Origin: an uncultured Verrucomicrobiota bacterium
GTDB lineage: Bacteria; Verrucomicrobiota; Kiritimatiellia; RFP12; UBA1067
Length of the DNA stretch: 6,565 bases
Direction: 5' to 3'
NCBI GenBank assembly: GCA_946543025.1
Contig: CAMNLN010000203.1
Coordinates: 1-6,565 of the forward strand
This document shows, piece by piece, positions 1 through 6,565 of this stretch (position 1 is the first letter of the stretch; each line of letters begins with the position of its first letter). The translations under genes and the position numbers were made by a program. The notes beneath the pieces were generated by a model. The model was not told the origin of the DNA and did not search any database. It was given only the letters and a program-made list of their open reading frames with translations.

Positions 1-48
1 AAGGTAATGAAAATGATAAATAGAAAGGTAATGAGAATCATGGGTAGA
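1..48 (+). repeat. 24-bp imperfect tandem duplication spanning the start region of the first gene
   Basis: Bases 1-24 and 25-48 match at 19 of 24 positions, beginning with the identical ten bases AAGGTAATGA and ending with TAGA. The unit is a multiple of three and in frame, giving KVMKMINR followed by KVMRIMGR. Each copy carries an AAGG and two ATG codons, so the ribosome binding and start signals are duplicated ahead of the signal peptide. Further copies to the left of the window cannot be excluded. Confidence 0.8.
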
Positions 49-3000
49 CATATACTCCTATGCGCGCTGCTTCTTGCGGGCGCGGCGTCCGCCGCCGAAG
101 AGCGTCAGTATTCGGTCGCGACGCTGCCGACATGGAACAATCACGGTCATAATGTCCAGTGGAACTACATTTTCAAAAACGCCGGGTGGGCGTATACGAA
201 CATCATGGAGTCGGCGACCGAGATGGACTGGCTCGTCAAAAACCTAGATAAATTCGATTTGCTGTTCGCGCCGCAGCTGTTCGGCTATCGCAAGGCGCCG
301 TATACGACACCGCCGCCGATCGACATGGACCGCTACGCGCCGGCAATCGCCGAATGGATAAAGAAAGGCGGATGCCTTTTCCAGATAGACGCCAACTACC
401 CGACGCCATGTTTTGGATTATCGTGGTACAAATCGATGGATCCGGCAATGGAGGTGGATGCCGGACGGAACAAATGCGTAAACGGCGGTCCCGCCATCGC
501 CACAGAGCCGATTGACCCGATACTATTCTTCCCCAACAAGGCAGAATACGGTTTCTCCTGGAATCACCTGACCGTGCCGAACCAGGAAAAGACGGCGTGG
601 AACATTCTTTCCCGCTGTCAGCACGGAGAGCCGACGCTGATGATTCGACGCTGGGGCAAGGGGATCGTGCTTGTGACATCCAACACGTGGTACTGCCGCG
701 AATTCATGGAAAACCTCAAGGCAAACCAGACTTTTCTTGAGATGGGCCTGTCCATTGTTGAGGCGAAGACGCCGTTGCCGGCCCCAGGGAGGAATCGATT
801 CGAAATTACCTGCGCCAATACGTCCGACAAAGATGCTTCTGGTGAAGTCACGCTTCTCATTACCCCGATTGAGGAGGATGAAAAAGGAAAGGTTGTCAAG
901 GAAGGGAATACTTCCCGGTACGTCTCCCACTGCGTCGTAAAGGCCGCCTCCACGAGCGTTGCGGCGCTTGAATGCACAGTCAATGAGCGCGGCCGCGTCC
1001 GTGCGGAGCTGATTGTGGAGTTTGGCGGCAAGGGTGGACACTGTTTCAATCATCGCGTGACGCTCCCCGACTTGTTTACGCTTCATGGTACGCGCTATCG
1101 CAATGTGCTCTCGAAATCCCGCCGTTTTGACGAGGTAAAGCTGAAGCTTTCATATTACCCGACAGGTGAAGACGGGGTGGAGGACCCACGCGCCTCGATC
1201 GAGGTTTTCGATTCGAAGGGTGCTCGGGTTTCGCGGAAAGAATCGCCGATCGGCCGTGGCGTGACGTTTGTGCCCGTGAAGCTCTCGCGTAGTCTTCAAC
1301 CCGGCGTCTACACGGCCAAGGCGCAGCTTTTCCCAGGGAAGGGCGATGCTGCGGCGGCACAGTCGCAATGCGAGATCCAAATTGTCAGGGACGTTCCCGG
1401 CGGCGCGTATTTCGATGAAGACATGTCGATGATTGTCGATGGCAGACCGTTCTTCCCGCTCGGCATCTACCATGTCGGCGGCAACAACAATGGCGAGTGG
1501 GACGAGATTGCCGATATCGGATTCAACGTCTTCAATATCTTTTCGTGGCGCGGAACGCGTGTCGTCGAAGATTTGCGATATCTTGGAGTAAAGACTTTGT
1601 GGGAGCAGCTTCCCCACCGTGCACCTGCGGCCTGCATGGCCCAGGGGACGGAGCTTGGCACGAATCCGGCAGCGCTCTTTTGGTACACGGTGGACGAGCC
1701 GGCGGAAGCGCAGTTTGATTTTGTAAAGTCGCTCAACGACGCATGGCACGAGGCGGATATCCATCATCCGACGTTCCTGGTATCGTATCAGCCCCATCAT
1801 TTCGAGCGCAATGTCCGCCTTTCGGATATTCTTGCCCCCGATTGCTATCCGTACCATACCGAACGCGGCGAGGACTCTCCGATCAGTTCCGTTTCACGAT
1901 TCGTCGATCGGGCCGTAGAGGCGTCGGGTGGAAACTCGCCGGTTGTTTTCGTGCCGCAGGCGTTCGGCCACGAGCCGCCTGAAATGGTGCGCAACATGTC
2001 GCTTCAGGCCGTTTGCCACGGCGCGAAGGGGCTTATTTGGTATGCGTGGCGCGAAAGCGACTCAGTGGGGCTTAAATACAACCCGCAACTGCAGGATGAA
2101 ATGGCGGAGCTGATCGCCCGCTTGAAGGCGCTAGCGCCGTCACTTCTCAACGCCAAAGACGCACCACGGCGTTTTACCGCCGCAGAAGGCAGTCTGCATG
2201 GCCTTGCCATGACGAATCCCTACGACGGCTCGAAGTACATGATTCTCGTAAACAGTTCGAAGGGGCCAGTTGAAATCGATCTTCCTGTTACCGAACTAGC
2301 CAAGGATGCAAAGAAAATCACTGGCGCGTTCGACGAAATCGCCCTCGATTGCACGGGAGGAGTGGTAAAAGTCGCGCTCGACAAGTTTGCTTCCGGCATA
2401 TACGTTCTTTCCGGGAATGCGCCTGAAGTTGTCCGCTTGAACCGCGCCAGAATAGCTCGCAGTCTCCCTGGACGCGGTTCGGGCCGCGAAATTCGGGTAG
2501 CTCCCGCAGGTGCCGATTTCACCGACCTTCAGAAGGCGGTAGACGCGGCAAACGACGGTGATGTGATAAAAGTCGCCGAGGGCGCATATGGTCCTGTCGT
2601 CTGCGACAACAAGCTGATTGACATTGTTGCGGAGGGTGAGATCGACAAGACGGTCATCAGCGGCGGAAAGGGCGCTCGCGCGCTTACGCTTACGCTCAAG
2701 CCGTTCGGCTCGATGAAACATGAACACAATGTCCGCGTGTGCGGCTTTACGATTGCCGGCGGAAATTCACTCGACGAAAGTTTCCGGCCCGGTCTCGGCG
2801 GATGCGTGCTGGGCGGAACTCTTGAGGGGTGCAAAATCAAAAACGGCAACGCTCTCTACGGAGGCGGCGCGGCGTATGCAAATCTGAAAGACTGCAAAGT
2901 CTTCGGCAACACGGCCGAGGCTGGCGGAGGCATTGCAATGTGTGACGTCGAGCGCTCTGAAGTCAATGCCAATCGTGCGACGTTCGACGGCGGCGGCTCG

Positions 3001-4215
3001 CATTTTTCGAAGGTGTTCTTCTCCCGTATTGAGAACAATACCGCAGGACGAGACGGCGGCGGTGCGCATTTCGGGTCGCTCGAATCCTGCCGCGTCGGCG
3101 GAAACAGCGCCGGGCGGGACGGAGGCGGCGCGGTGCGCGCGTCGTCGACATCGGTCTTTTTCACGAACAATTCAGCCGGAAACAGCGGCGGCGGCGTTTT
3201 TGGCGGAACATCTTCCCATTGCACGATTGCTAAAAACAGCGCTCTTGTCTCGGGTGGCGGCGCAGCTGCCTCCGTCCGCAATGGATGGGGCGTCACGATG
3301 GCGCTTAATGATTCGGTCGTCGGCGCAAACCGGGAGGGCAAGCCTTCAAGCCCGTCGGCGGTGACGAATATTCCATGCCGCGGGGTGTTCTTTGATTCGG
3401 AAGGAAAGAGGGGCGGCTGCAAGCCGTTCAACACGAACGCGGTTTCGAGCGCGAATCTGCGTCCGCTCAGGACGAGCGAACTTGTCGATGCCGCGAAGAC
3501 GATGTTTGCGAGAGATGCTGTCGACGCGGCGGGCGTTGCGCGCGTTAACGGTGCGTTGGCCGATGTGGGGGCGTTTGAGTATTCGGGAGAATACGCTCTT
3601 GTGTCGTCCGCCGATTTCACAAAACCGTTTCCGCTTTGCGATACACTTTCATTTGATTACCGAACGAGTTCTGACAGCGCGTCACAGCGGCGGCTTGCTC
3701 CACGAATCAAAGACGGAGCGTTAGTGTGCGATGGGACGTGTGTCTACACCACGGGTTCGGTCGATCCTTCCGTCCACGTCACAAACAGCGAGGGCTTTTC
3801 GCGCAGGCTCGTCACGCTGGATTTCTCGGCGACGGAAAAGAGCGCTGGTACAATCTTTTCATTTGCCGGCGGGCAAGCCTGGGCGGAGGTTGATTCTGAA
3901 ACAGGATGCCTGAAGGTCGTTTTCTCCAAGGGCAAGCACAACGGCAAGCCGAATGAAAAGGTCTTCATGTCGGAGATGCCGGTCGCAACTGGGCGTCGCC
4001 ACCGCATCGTTATTGAAACGGGGCGGTTTGACGGGCTTGAAAACTTTGCGAAGGCGAGCCTCGACGGTGCGGAACTCAGGAAGGTGTCCGAAATTGTCTT
4101 CTCAAAGGACGAGCCGTTTACCCTGCCGATTACGCTTGTGCTGGGCGGCAAGGGAAACAATGCGTCGTTCGTCGGTAAAATCTATTCCTATAAAATGGAA
4201 GCAATGAATCGCTGA
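7..4215 (+). CDS. Secreted multidomain putative glycoside hydrolase with C-terminal beta-helix and LamG-like domain
   Basis: Probably an exported carbohydrate-active enzyme of 1402 residues; the exact reaction and substrate are unknown. Seen: a signal peptide (hydrophobic core about residues 16-27, likely cleavage after A-S-A at 29); a ThuA/glutamine-amidotransferase-like domain (about 35-255, WIKKGG near 120 and RWGKGIVLVTS near 215); two beta-rich segments (about 265-355 and 362-461); a TIM-barrel-like domain (about 473-715) with VDGRPFFPLGIYH at 477-489, E533 after the third strand, WYTVDEP at 559-565, DILAPDCY at 607-614, QAFGHE at 651-656 and WYAWRE at 678-683; a short beta domain (about 730-805); a right-handed beta-helix (about 829-1193) ending in DVGAFEY; and a LamG-like sandwich (about 1197-1402). 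E564 is the best acid/base candidate and E656 or E683 the nucleophile. The barrel assignment rests on motif pattern and on conservation in the downstream paralogue. In-frame ATGs at 7, 13, 31 and 40 make the start uncertain; the frame is also open to the left edge. ATG 13 has the best-spaced AAGG, and ATG 40 would still keep the signal peptide. It is likely cotranscribed with the next gene. Sure of the gene and export, moderately sure of hydrolase function. Confidence 0.93.
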   Translation: MKMINRKVMRIMGRHILLCALLLAGAASAAEERQYSVATLPTWNNHGHNVQWNYIFKNAGWAYTNIMESATEMDWLVKNLDKFDLLFAPQLFGYRKAPYTTPPPIDMDRYAPAIAEWIKKGGCLFQIDANYPTPCFGLSWYKSMDPAMEVDAGRNKCVNGGPAIATEPIDPILFFPNKAEYGFSWNHLTVPNQEKTAWNILSRCQHGEPTLMIRRWGKGIVLVTSNTWYCREFMENLKANQTFLEMGLSIVEAKTPLPAPGRNRFEITCANTSDKDASGEVTLLITPIEEDEKGKVVKEGNTSRYVSHCVVKAASTSVAALECTVNERGRVRAELIVEFGGKGGHCFNHRVTLPDLFTLHGTRYRNVLSKSRRFDEVKLKLSYYPTGEDGVEDPRASIEVFDSKGARVSRKESPIGRGVTFVPVKLSRSLQPGVYTAKAQLFPGKGDAAAAQSQCEIQIVRDVPGGAYFDEDMSMIVDGRPFFPLGIYHVGGNNNGEWDEIADIGFNVFNIFSWRGTRVVEDLRYLGVKTLWEQLPHRAPAACMAQGTELGTNPAALFWYTVDEPAEAQFDFVKSLNDAWHEADIHHPTFLVSYQPHHFERNVRLSDILAPDCYPYHTERGEDSPISSVSRFVDRAVEASGGNSPVVFVPQAFGHEPPEMVRNMSLQAVCHGAKGLIWYAWRESDSVGLKYNPQLQDEMAELIARLKALAPSLLNAKDAPRRFTAAEGSLHGLAMTNPYDGSKYMILVNSSKGPVEIDLPVTELAKDAKKITGAFDEIALDCTGGVVKVALDKFASGIYVLSGNAPEVVRLNRARIARSLPGRGSGREIRVAPAGADFTDLQKAVDAANDGDVIKVAEGAYGPVVCDNKLIDIVAEGEIDKTVISGGKGARALTLTLKPFGSMKHEHNVRVCGFTIAGGNSLDESFRPGLGGCVLGGTLEGCKIKNGNALYGGGAAYANLKDCKVFGNTAEAGGGIAMCDVERSEVNANRATFDGGGSHFSKVFFSRIENNTAGRDGGGAHFGSLESCRVGGNSAGRDGGGAVRASSTSVFFTNNSAGNSGGGVFGGTSSHCTIAKNSALVSGGGAAASVRNGWGVTMALNDSVVGANREGKPSSPSAVTNIPCRGVFFDSEGKRGGCKPFNTNAVSSANLRPLRTSELVDAAKTMFARDAVDAAGVARVNGALADVGAFEYSGEYALVSSADFTKPFPLCDTLSFDYRTSSDSASQRRLAPRIKDGALVCDGTCVYTTGSVDPSVHVTNSEGFSRRLVTLDFSATEKSAGTIFSFAGGQAWAEVDSETGCLKVVFSKGKHNGKPNEKVFMSEMPVATGRRHRIVIETGRFDGLENFAKASLDGAELRKVSEIVFSKDEPFTLPITLVLGGKGNNASFVGKIYSYKMEAMNR
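2791..3318 (+). repeat. GGG beta-helix coil repeats, about 66 bp period
   Basis: This is a protein-level tandem repeat inside the first gene. Seven GGG triads begin at residues 952, 973, 995, 1017, 1039, 1061 and 1083, one step of 21 and five of 22 residues; a degenerate LGG at 930-932 precedes them by 21. The coil pattern is roughly GGG-small-hydrophobic, a variable turn, then C or S, and N-(S/T/R)-A before the next GGG. Asparagines at 968, 989, 1011, 1033, 1055 and 1077 form a 21-22 residue ladder. Such spacing is typical of right-handed parallel beta-helices, as in pectate-lyase-like and adhesin proteins. The DNA copies are diverged, so this is old repetition, not a recent expansion. Confidence 0.85.
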
Positions 4216-4220
4216 AGGTC

Positions 4221-4225
4221 AGGGA
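4221..4225 (+). promoter_or_regulatory. Shine-Dalgarno site for the second gene
   Basis: AGGGA lies 8 bases before ATG 4234, a normal distance for a ribosome binding site, inside the 18-base gap after the first gene's TGA. It decides the start and argues for independent initiation, even though the upstream TGA is in the same frame. A second AAGG at 4215-4218 is 15 bases away and too distant to be the main site. Confidence 0.65.
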
Positions 4226-4233
4226 CTTCGTAC

Positions 4234-6565
4234 ATGAAGAGGTTTTTGTTTGTCATGCTGGCGGCAGGCGCGGTTCTTGTCGCGGAGTCGGCTTCGCCGC
4301 GCCTGAACGTGATGGTGCTGACGCTCCCGGACCCGAAGTTCGAGGGCAACATCTACAAGTATCCGCTCGAGAAGATCGGGGCGGCGTATTCGGTCTACAC
4401 CACCGAGCAGCTCGACGAGGCGGTGGCGCGGCTCAAGGACTTCGATCTGGTGATGCTCGGGCTTCTGGTCGACGCGAACAAGCTCCAGCCGCATTTGGAT
4501 GAGGTGCGCAAGTGGGTGTCGTCGGGCGGCGGATTCTGCGTCTTCGACGCCTGCGACGGACGGCTGTTCGCCGACTTCTGCAAGGCGCTAGGGGAGGACG
4601 GGGAAGGTGCGGCGATAGACTGCCGCGGATGCGCCGGCTGGCTGAACACGACGCGCTATGGATTCGTGCTCGACCCGGAGGTCGTGCATCCGCTGCGCTG
4701 CTTCCCGCGCCGCGTCCGCTACGAGTGCCGCCAGTGGCATTGCCTCAAGACCGGCGAAGACTGGACGACGGTGGCGACCTGTTCGGGTCCGGACGAGAAG
4801 CATCCCGTCGTCGCCGTGCGCCGCATCGGGCGCGGCTTCGTCTATGTCGCCGCGATGCAGCAGCGTTGGAGTTCGGTGGCCGAGAATCTGCGGACGTACC
4901 TGATGTGCTGCCGGCTCGGGCTGGAGCCTGTCGCCTACGAGCCGCCGCGTATTCGCCCCGGCAAGGAGCGTATCGTGGCGAAATTCAGGGCGTTCGACGG
5001 CGTGGACAAGGTTTCGGCGGAGCTTTCGATCGCCGATGCCAAGGGGAGCGTCGCGAAGCAGCGCAAGGTATTCAAGGCGAATCAGTCCGCGAGCGGTGAG
5101 ATCGCCGTTTCCTTCCCGGTTGCGTTCAAGATGCGCGGCGAGGCAGGGGTCAGGCTCGTGCTGAAGACGGCGCTCGGCGAGCAGACGGTCGTCGACGAGA
5201 AGGTGACCGTCCCCGAGGCGGTGACGGTGTCGGGACCGCTATACCGCAACCGCCTTTCGGCATTCCGCCGGACGGACGCCGTTTCGGTGAGGGTGGAGGC
5301 ATATCCCGACGGCGGGCGCACCAAGAGCGACCGCGTCGCGGTGAAGATACTCGACCCGAAGGGGTCACAGATCGCCACGGCAAAGGCGACTTTTCCGGCG
5401 TATCTCGACCAGAACGAGGTCGTGGTAAAGGTGCCGCTTCCGTTGTCGACTCCAATCAAGGCATCGGACGGCTACAGAGTCTTGGCGGCAGTGCAGTCCG
5501 GCGGCAAGGTGTACAGGGCCGAGTCGGCGCTCACTGTCGTTGGGGCCGAGCATCCTGGCGAGGTGACCGTTGACGAGGATATGACGCTTCTCGTGGACGG
5601 CAAGCCGTTCTTCCCGGTCGGCATATACCATCTTCGGCCCGAATACTTCGGGAACGCGGCCGAGATGGGCTTCAACACGGTGCAGACCTTCCAGTGGTTC
5701 TCGCGCAGCAACGAGTCTTTCCGGCAGGCGGAGGGACTCGGGCTTAAGGTGTTTTTCGAGAACAACGAGAAGCAGCCCGGCGGGTTTGTCCACATGCCGG
5801 GAAAATACGGAAACGAAAAGTCGATGCTGATGTGGTATCTTCCGGATGAACCGCTCCATGAGGTGGACACGGCGTTTGCGGAAGAAGTCGCAGGCATCCT
5901 CGGAAAGGACGTGCATCATCCGATGGTGGCGGTCGACTACAACGCGCCGCGCTTCGAGGCGAACGCCGCGAGATGCGACATTCTCGCGCCGGACTGCTAT
6001 GCTGTCAAGCCGGGACTCCCGCCGTCGCAGCAGCAGTATCTGCGCATCGTCGATTCGATGGACGCCGCGAGAAGCGCGGTGCGCGGGATGAAGCCGGTTT
6101 TGCACGTTCTCGGCGCGTTCGGGCACGAGACGGAGACGGACTACATGATGACGGCGTTTCTCTCGATCGCGCGGGATGCGCGCGGTCTCATGTGGTATGC
6201 CTACGACGAGGGCGACGGCAAGCAAGGCGTCCGGTACCATGATGAGAGCCGCCGCAGTCTGGCCGCCACGGTCAAGAAGGTCAATCAGGTCGTGCCCTAT
6301 CTCCTTGATCCGGTGCGGCGTCCGTTCGAAATTGAACTTGGCGACGGAAAGAAGCTGTTCGGCATCGTGTGCGGAAAAGACAACTGTGCGCTGATCGTCG
6401 TCAATCCGACCGCCGAGGCAGTTGCCATGCCGACCGTGCCGGAGCAGGGCCGCGCAAAGGCCGTGGATCTTTTCGGGGCGTTTGACGATCCTGCGAAAGC
6501 CGGCATGATCGCGCCGTTTTCCGTGCGGGCGACGACTTGGTCCGCCGGGCCGAAGAAGGGGAAGG
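4234..6565 (+). CDS. Secreted putative glycoside hydrolase, paralogue of the upstream gene (3' end outside window)
   Basis: The frame is open from ATG 4234 to the window edge (777 codons), so the C-terminus is missing. Seen: a signal peptide with K2/R3 and a hydrophobic stretch to about residue 16, cleavage plausible after A17 or A20; a ThuA/amidotransferase-like domain (about 23-232) with WVSSGGGF at 94-101 and RIGRGFVYVAA near 197-208; two beta-rich segments (about 240-333 and 337-447); a TIM-barrel-like domain from about 450 with VDGKPFFPVGIYH at 454-466, E509, WYLPDEP at 534-540, DILAPDCY at 582-589, AFGHE at 628-632 and WYAYDE at 654-659; and a beta domain from about 698. Every barrel block is shared with the upstream protein in the same order and near-identical spacing. 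E539 is the likely acid/base, with E632 or E659 as nucleophile. The N-terminal domain is unusually cysteine-rich. An AGGGA at 4221-4225 supports the start, and the signal peptide follows it directly. The 18-base gap to the upstream gene implies one operon. Inferred role: periplasmic or extracellular glycan hydrolysis, substrate unknown. Confidence 0.92.
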   Translation, partial: MKRFLFVMLAAGAVLVAESASPRLNVMVLTLPDPKFEGNIYKYPLEKIGAAYSVYTTEQLDEAVARLKDFDLVMLGLLVDANKLQPHLDEVRKWVSSGGGFCVFDACDGRLFADFCKALGEDGEGAAIDCRGCAGWLNTTRYGFVLDPEVVHPLRCFPRRVRYECRQWHCLKTGEDWTTVATCSGPDEKHPVVAVRRIGRGFVYVAAMQQRWSSVAENLRTYLMCCRLGLEPVAYEPPRIRPGKERIVAKFRAFDGVDKVSAELSIADAKGSVAKQRKVFKANQSASGEIAVSFPVAFKMRGEAGVRLVLKTALGEQTVVDEKVTVPEAVTVSGPLYRNRLSAFRRTDAVSVRVEAYPDGGRTKSDRVAVKILDPKGSQIATAKATFPAYLDQNEVVVKVPLPLSTPIKASDGYRVLAAVQSGGKVYRAESALTVVGAEHPGEVTVDEDMTLLVDGKPFFPVGIYHLRPEYFGNAAEMGFNTVQTFQWFSRSNESFRQAEGLGLKVFFENNEKQPGGFVHMPGKYGNEKSMLMWYLPDEPLHEVDTAFAEEVAGILGKDVHHPMVAVDYNAPRFEANAARCDILAPDCYAVKPGLPPSQQQYLRIVDSMDAARSAVRGMKPVLHVLGAFGHETETDYMMTAFLSIARDARGLMWYAYDEGDGKQGVRYHDESRRSLAATVKKVNQVVPYLLDPVRRPFEIELGDGKKLFGIVCGKDNCALIVVNPTAEAVAMPTVPEQGRAKAVDLFGAFDDPAKAGMIAPFSVRATTWSAGPKKGK

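Noticed and set aside
52..66. Possible lipobox at C19 of the first protein.
   Set aside because: The residues before the cysteine (I-L-L-C) do not match the usual L-(A/S)-(G/A)-C, and a good signal peptidase I site (ASA) follows ten residues later.
361..410. Catalytic amidotransferase cysteine at C123 of the first protein.
   Set aside because: The context GGCLF lacks the G-x-C-x-G elbow, and the second protein has glycine at the aligned position.
2856..3620. Long open frame of 254 codons on the minus strand, rich in proline triplets.
   Set aside because: It is the antisense shadow of the GGG coil repeats (GGC/GGA read as proline-rich codons), with no signal, domain or ribosome site of its own.
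4213..4236. The first gene's TGA and the second gene's ATG are in the same frame, so TGA readthrough or recoding could fuse them into one polypeptide.
   Set aside because: A Shine-Dalgarno site and a clean signal peptide sit directly after the stop, and the second protein restarts the same domain order. No other internal TGA in either frame suggests recoding.
4512..5099. Plus-strand open frame of 195 codons inside the second gene.
   Set aside because: It is a +1-type shadow in GC-rich DNA, very arginine-rich and without recognisable domains, whereas the overlapping long frame has paralogue support.
5365..6240. Open frame of 291 codons on the minus strand.
   Set aside because: It lies fully opposite the conserved barrel of the second gene, and its arginine- and histidine-rich composition is what GC-rich antisense gives. 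The plus-strand frame is conserved in a paralogue.

Overview
The window holds two large co-directional genes on the + strand and almost nothing else. The first (7-4215) is complete apart from some doubt about its start. The second (4234-6565) starts 18 bases after the first one stops and runs open off the right edge. Both encode exported, multidomain proteins that look like glycoside hydrolases. I see no RNA genes, mobile elements, CRISPR arrays or convincing terminators.

The two proteins are clear paralogues. Each has a signal peptide, an N-terminal ThuA/class I glutamine-amidotransferase-like alpha/beta domain without a catalytic cysteine elbow, two beta-sandwich segments, and a TIM-barrel-like domain. 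The barrel carries the conserved blocks VDGxPFFPxGIYH, WYxxDEP, DILAPDCY, AFGHE and GLxWYAxxE. A short beta domain of the kind that closes many glycosidases follows. Protein 1 then continues for about 580 more residues: a right-handed beta-helix with 21-22 residue GGG coils, a DVGAFEY block resembling the end of 'choice-of-anchor Q' proteins, and a C-terminal LamG/concanavalin-like sandwich. The matching part of protein 2, if it exists, lies beyond the window.

The GC-rich coding, very large secreted proteins, GGG-type beta-helix repeats and DEP-type barrel enzymes suggest a glycan-degrading bacterium of the Planctomycetota-Verrucomicrobiota-Chlamydiota superphylum. Kiritimatiellota or Lentisphaerota from a gut or sediment metagenome fits best. 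This is inference from protein style; no phylogenetic marker is present.

The likely biology is a tandem pair of secreted carbohydrate-active enzymes, probably cotranscribed, acting on a complex polysaccharide. Protein 1 would combine a putative hydrolase barrel with a beta-helix and a lectin-like domain that could bind or cleave the same substrate. The substrate cannot be read from the sequence. The family is not one I can assign to a numbered GH family, so the pair is a reasonable candidate for an uncharacterised enzyme family. There is no sign of a defence system or other exotic system here.
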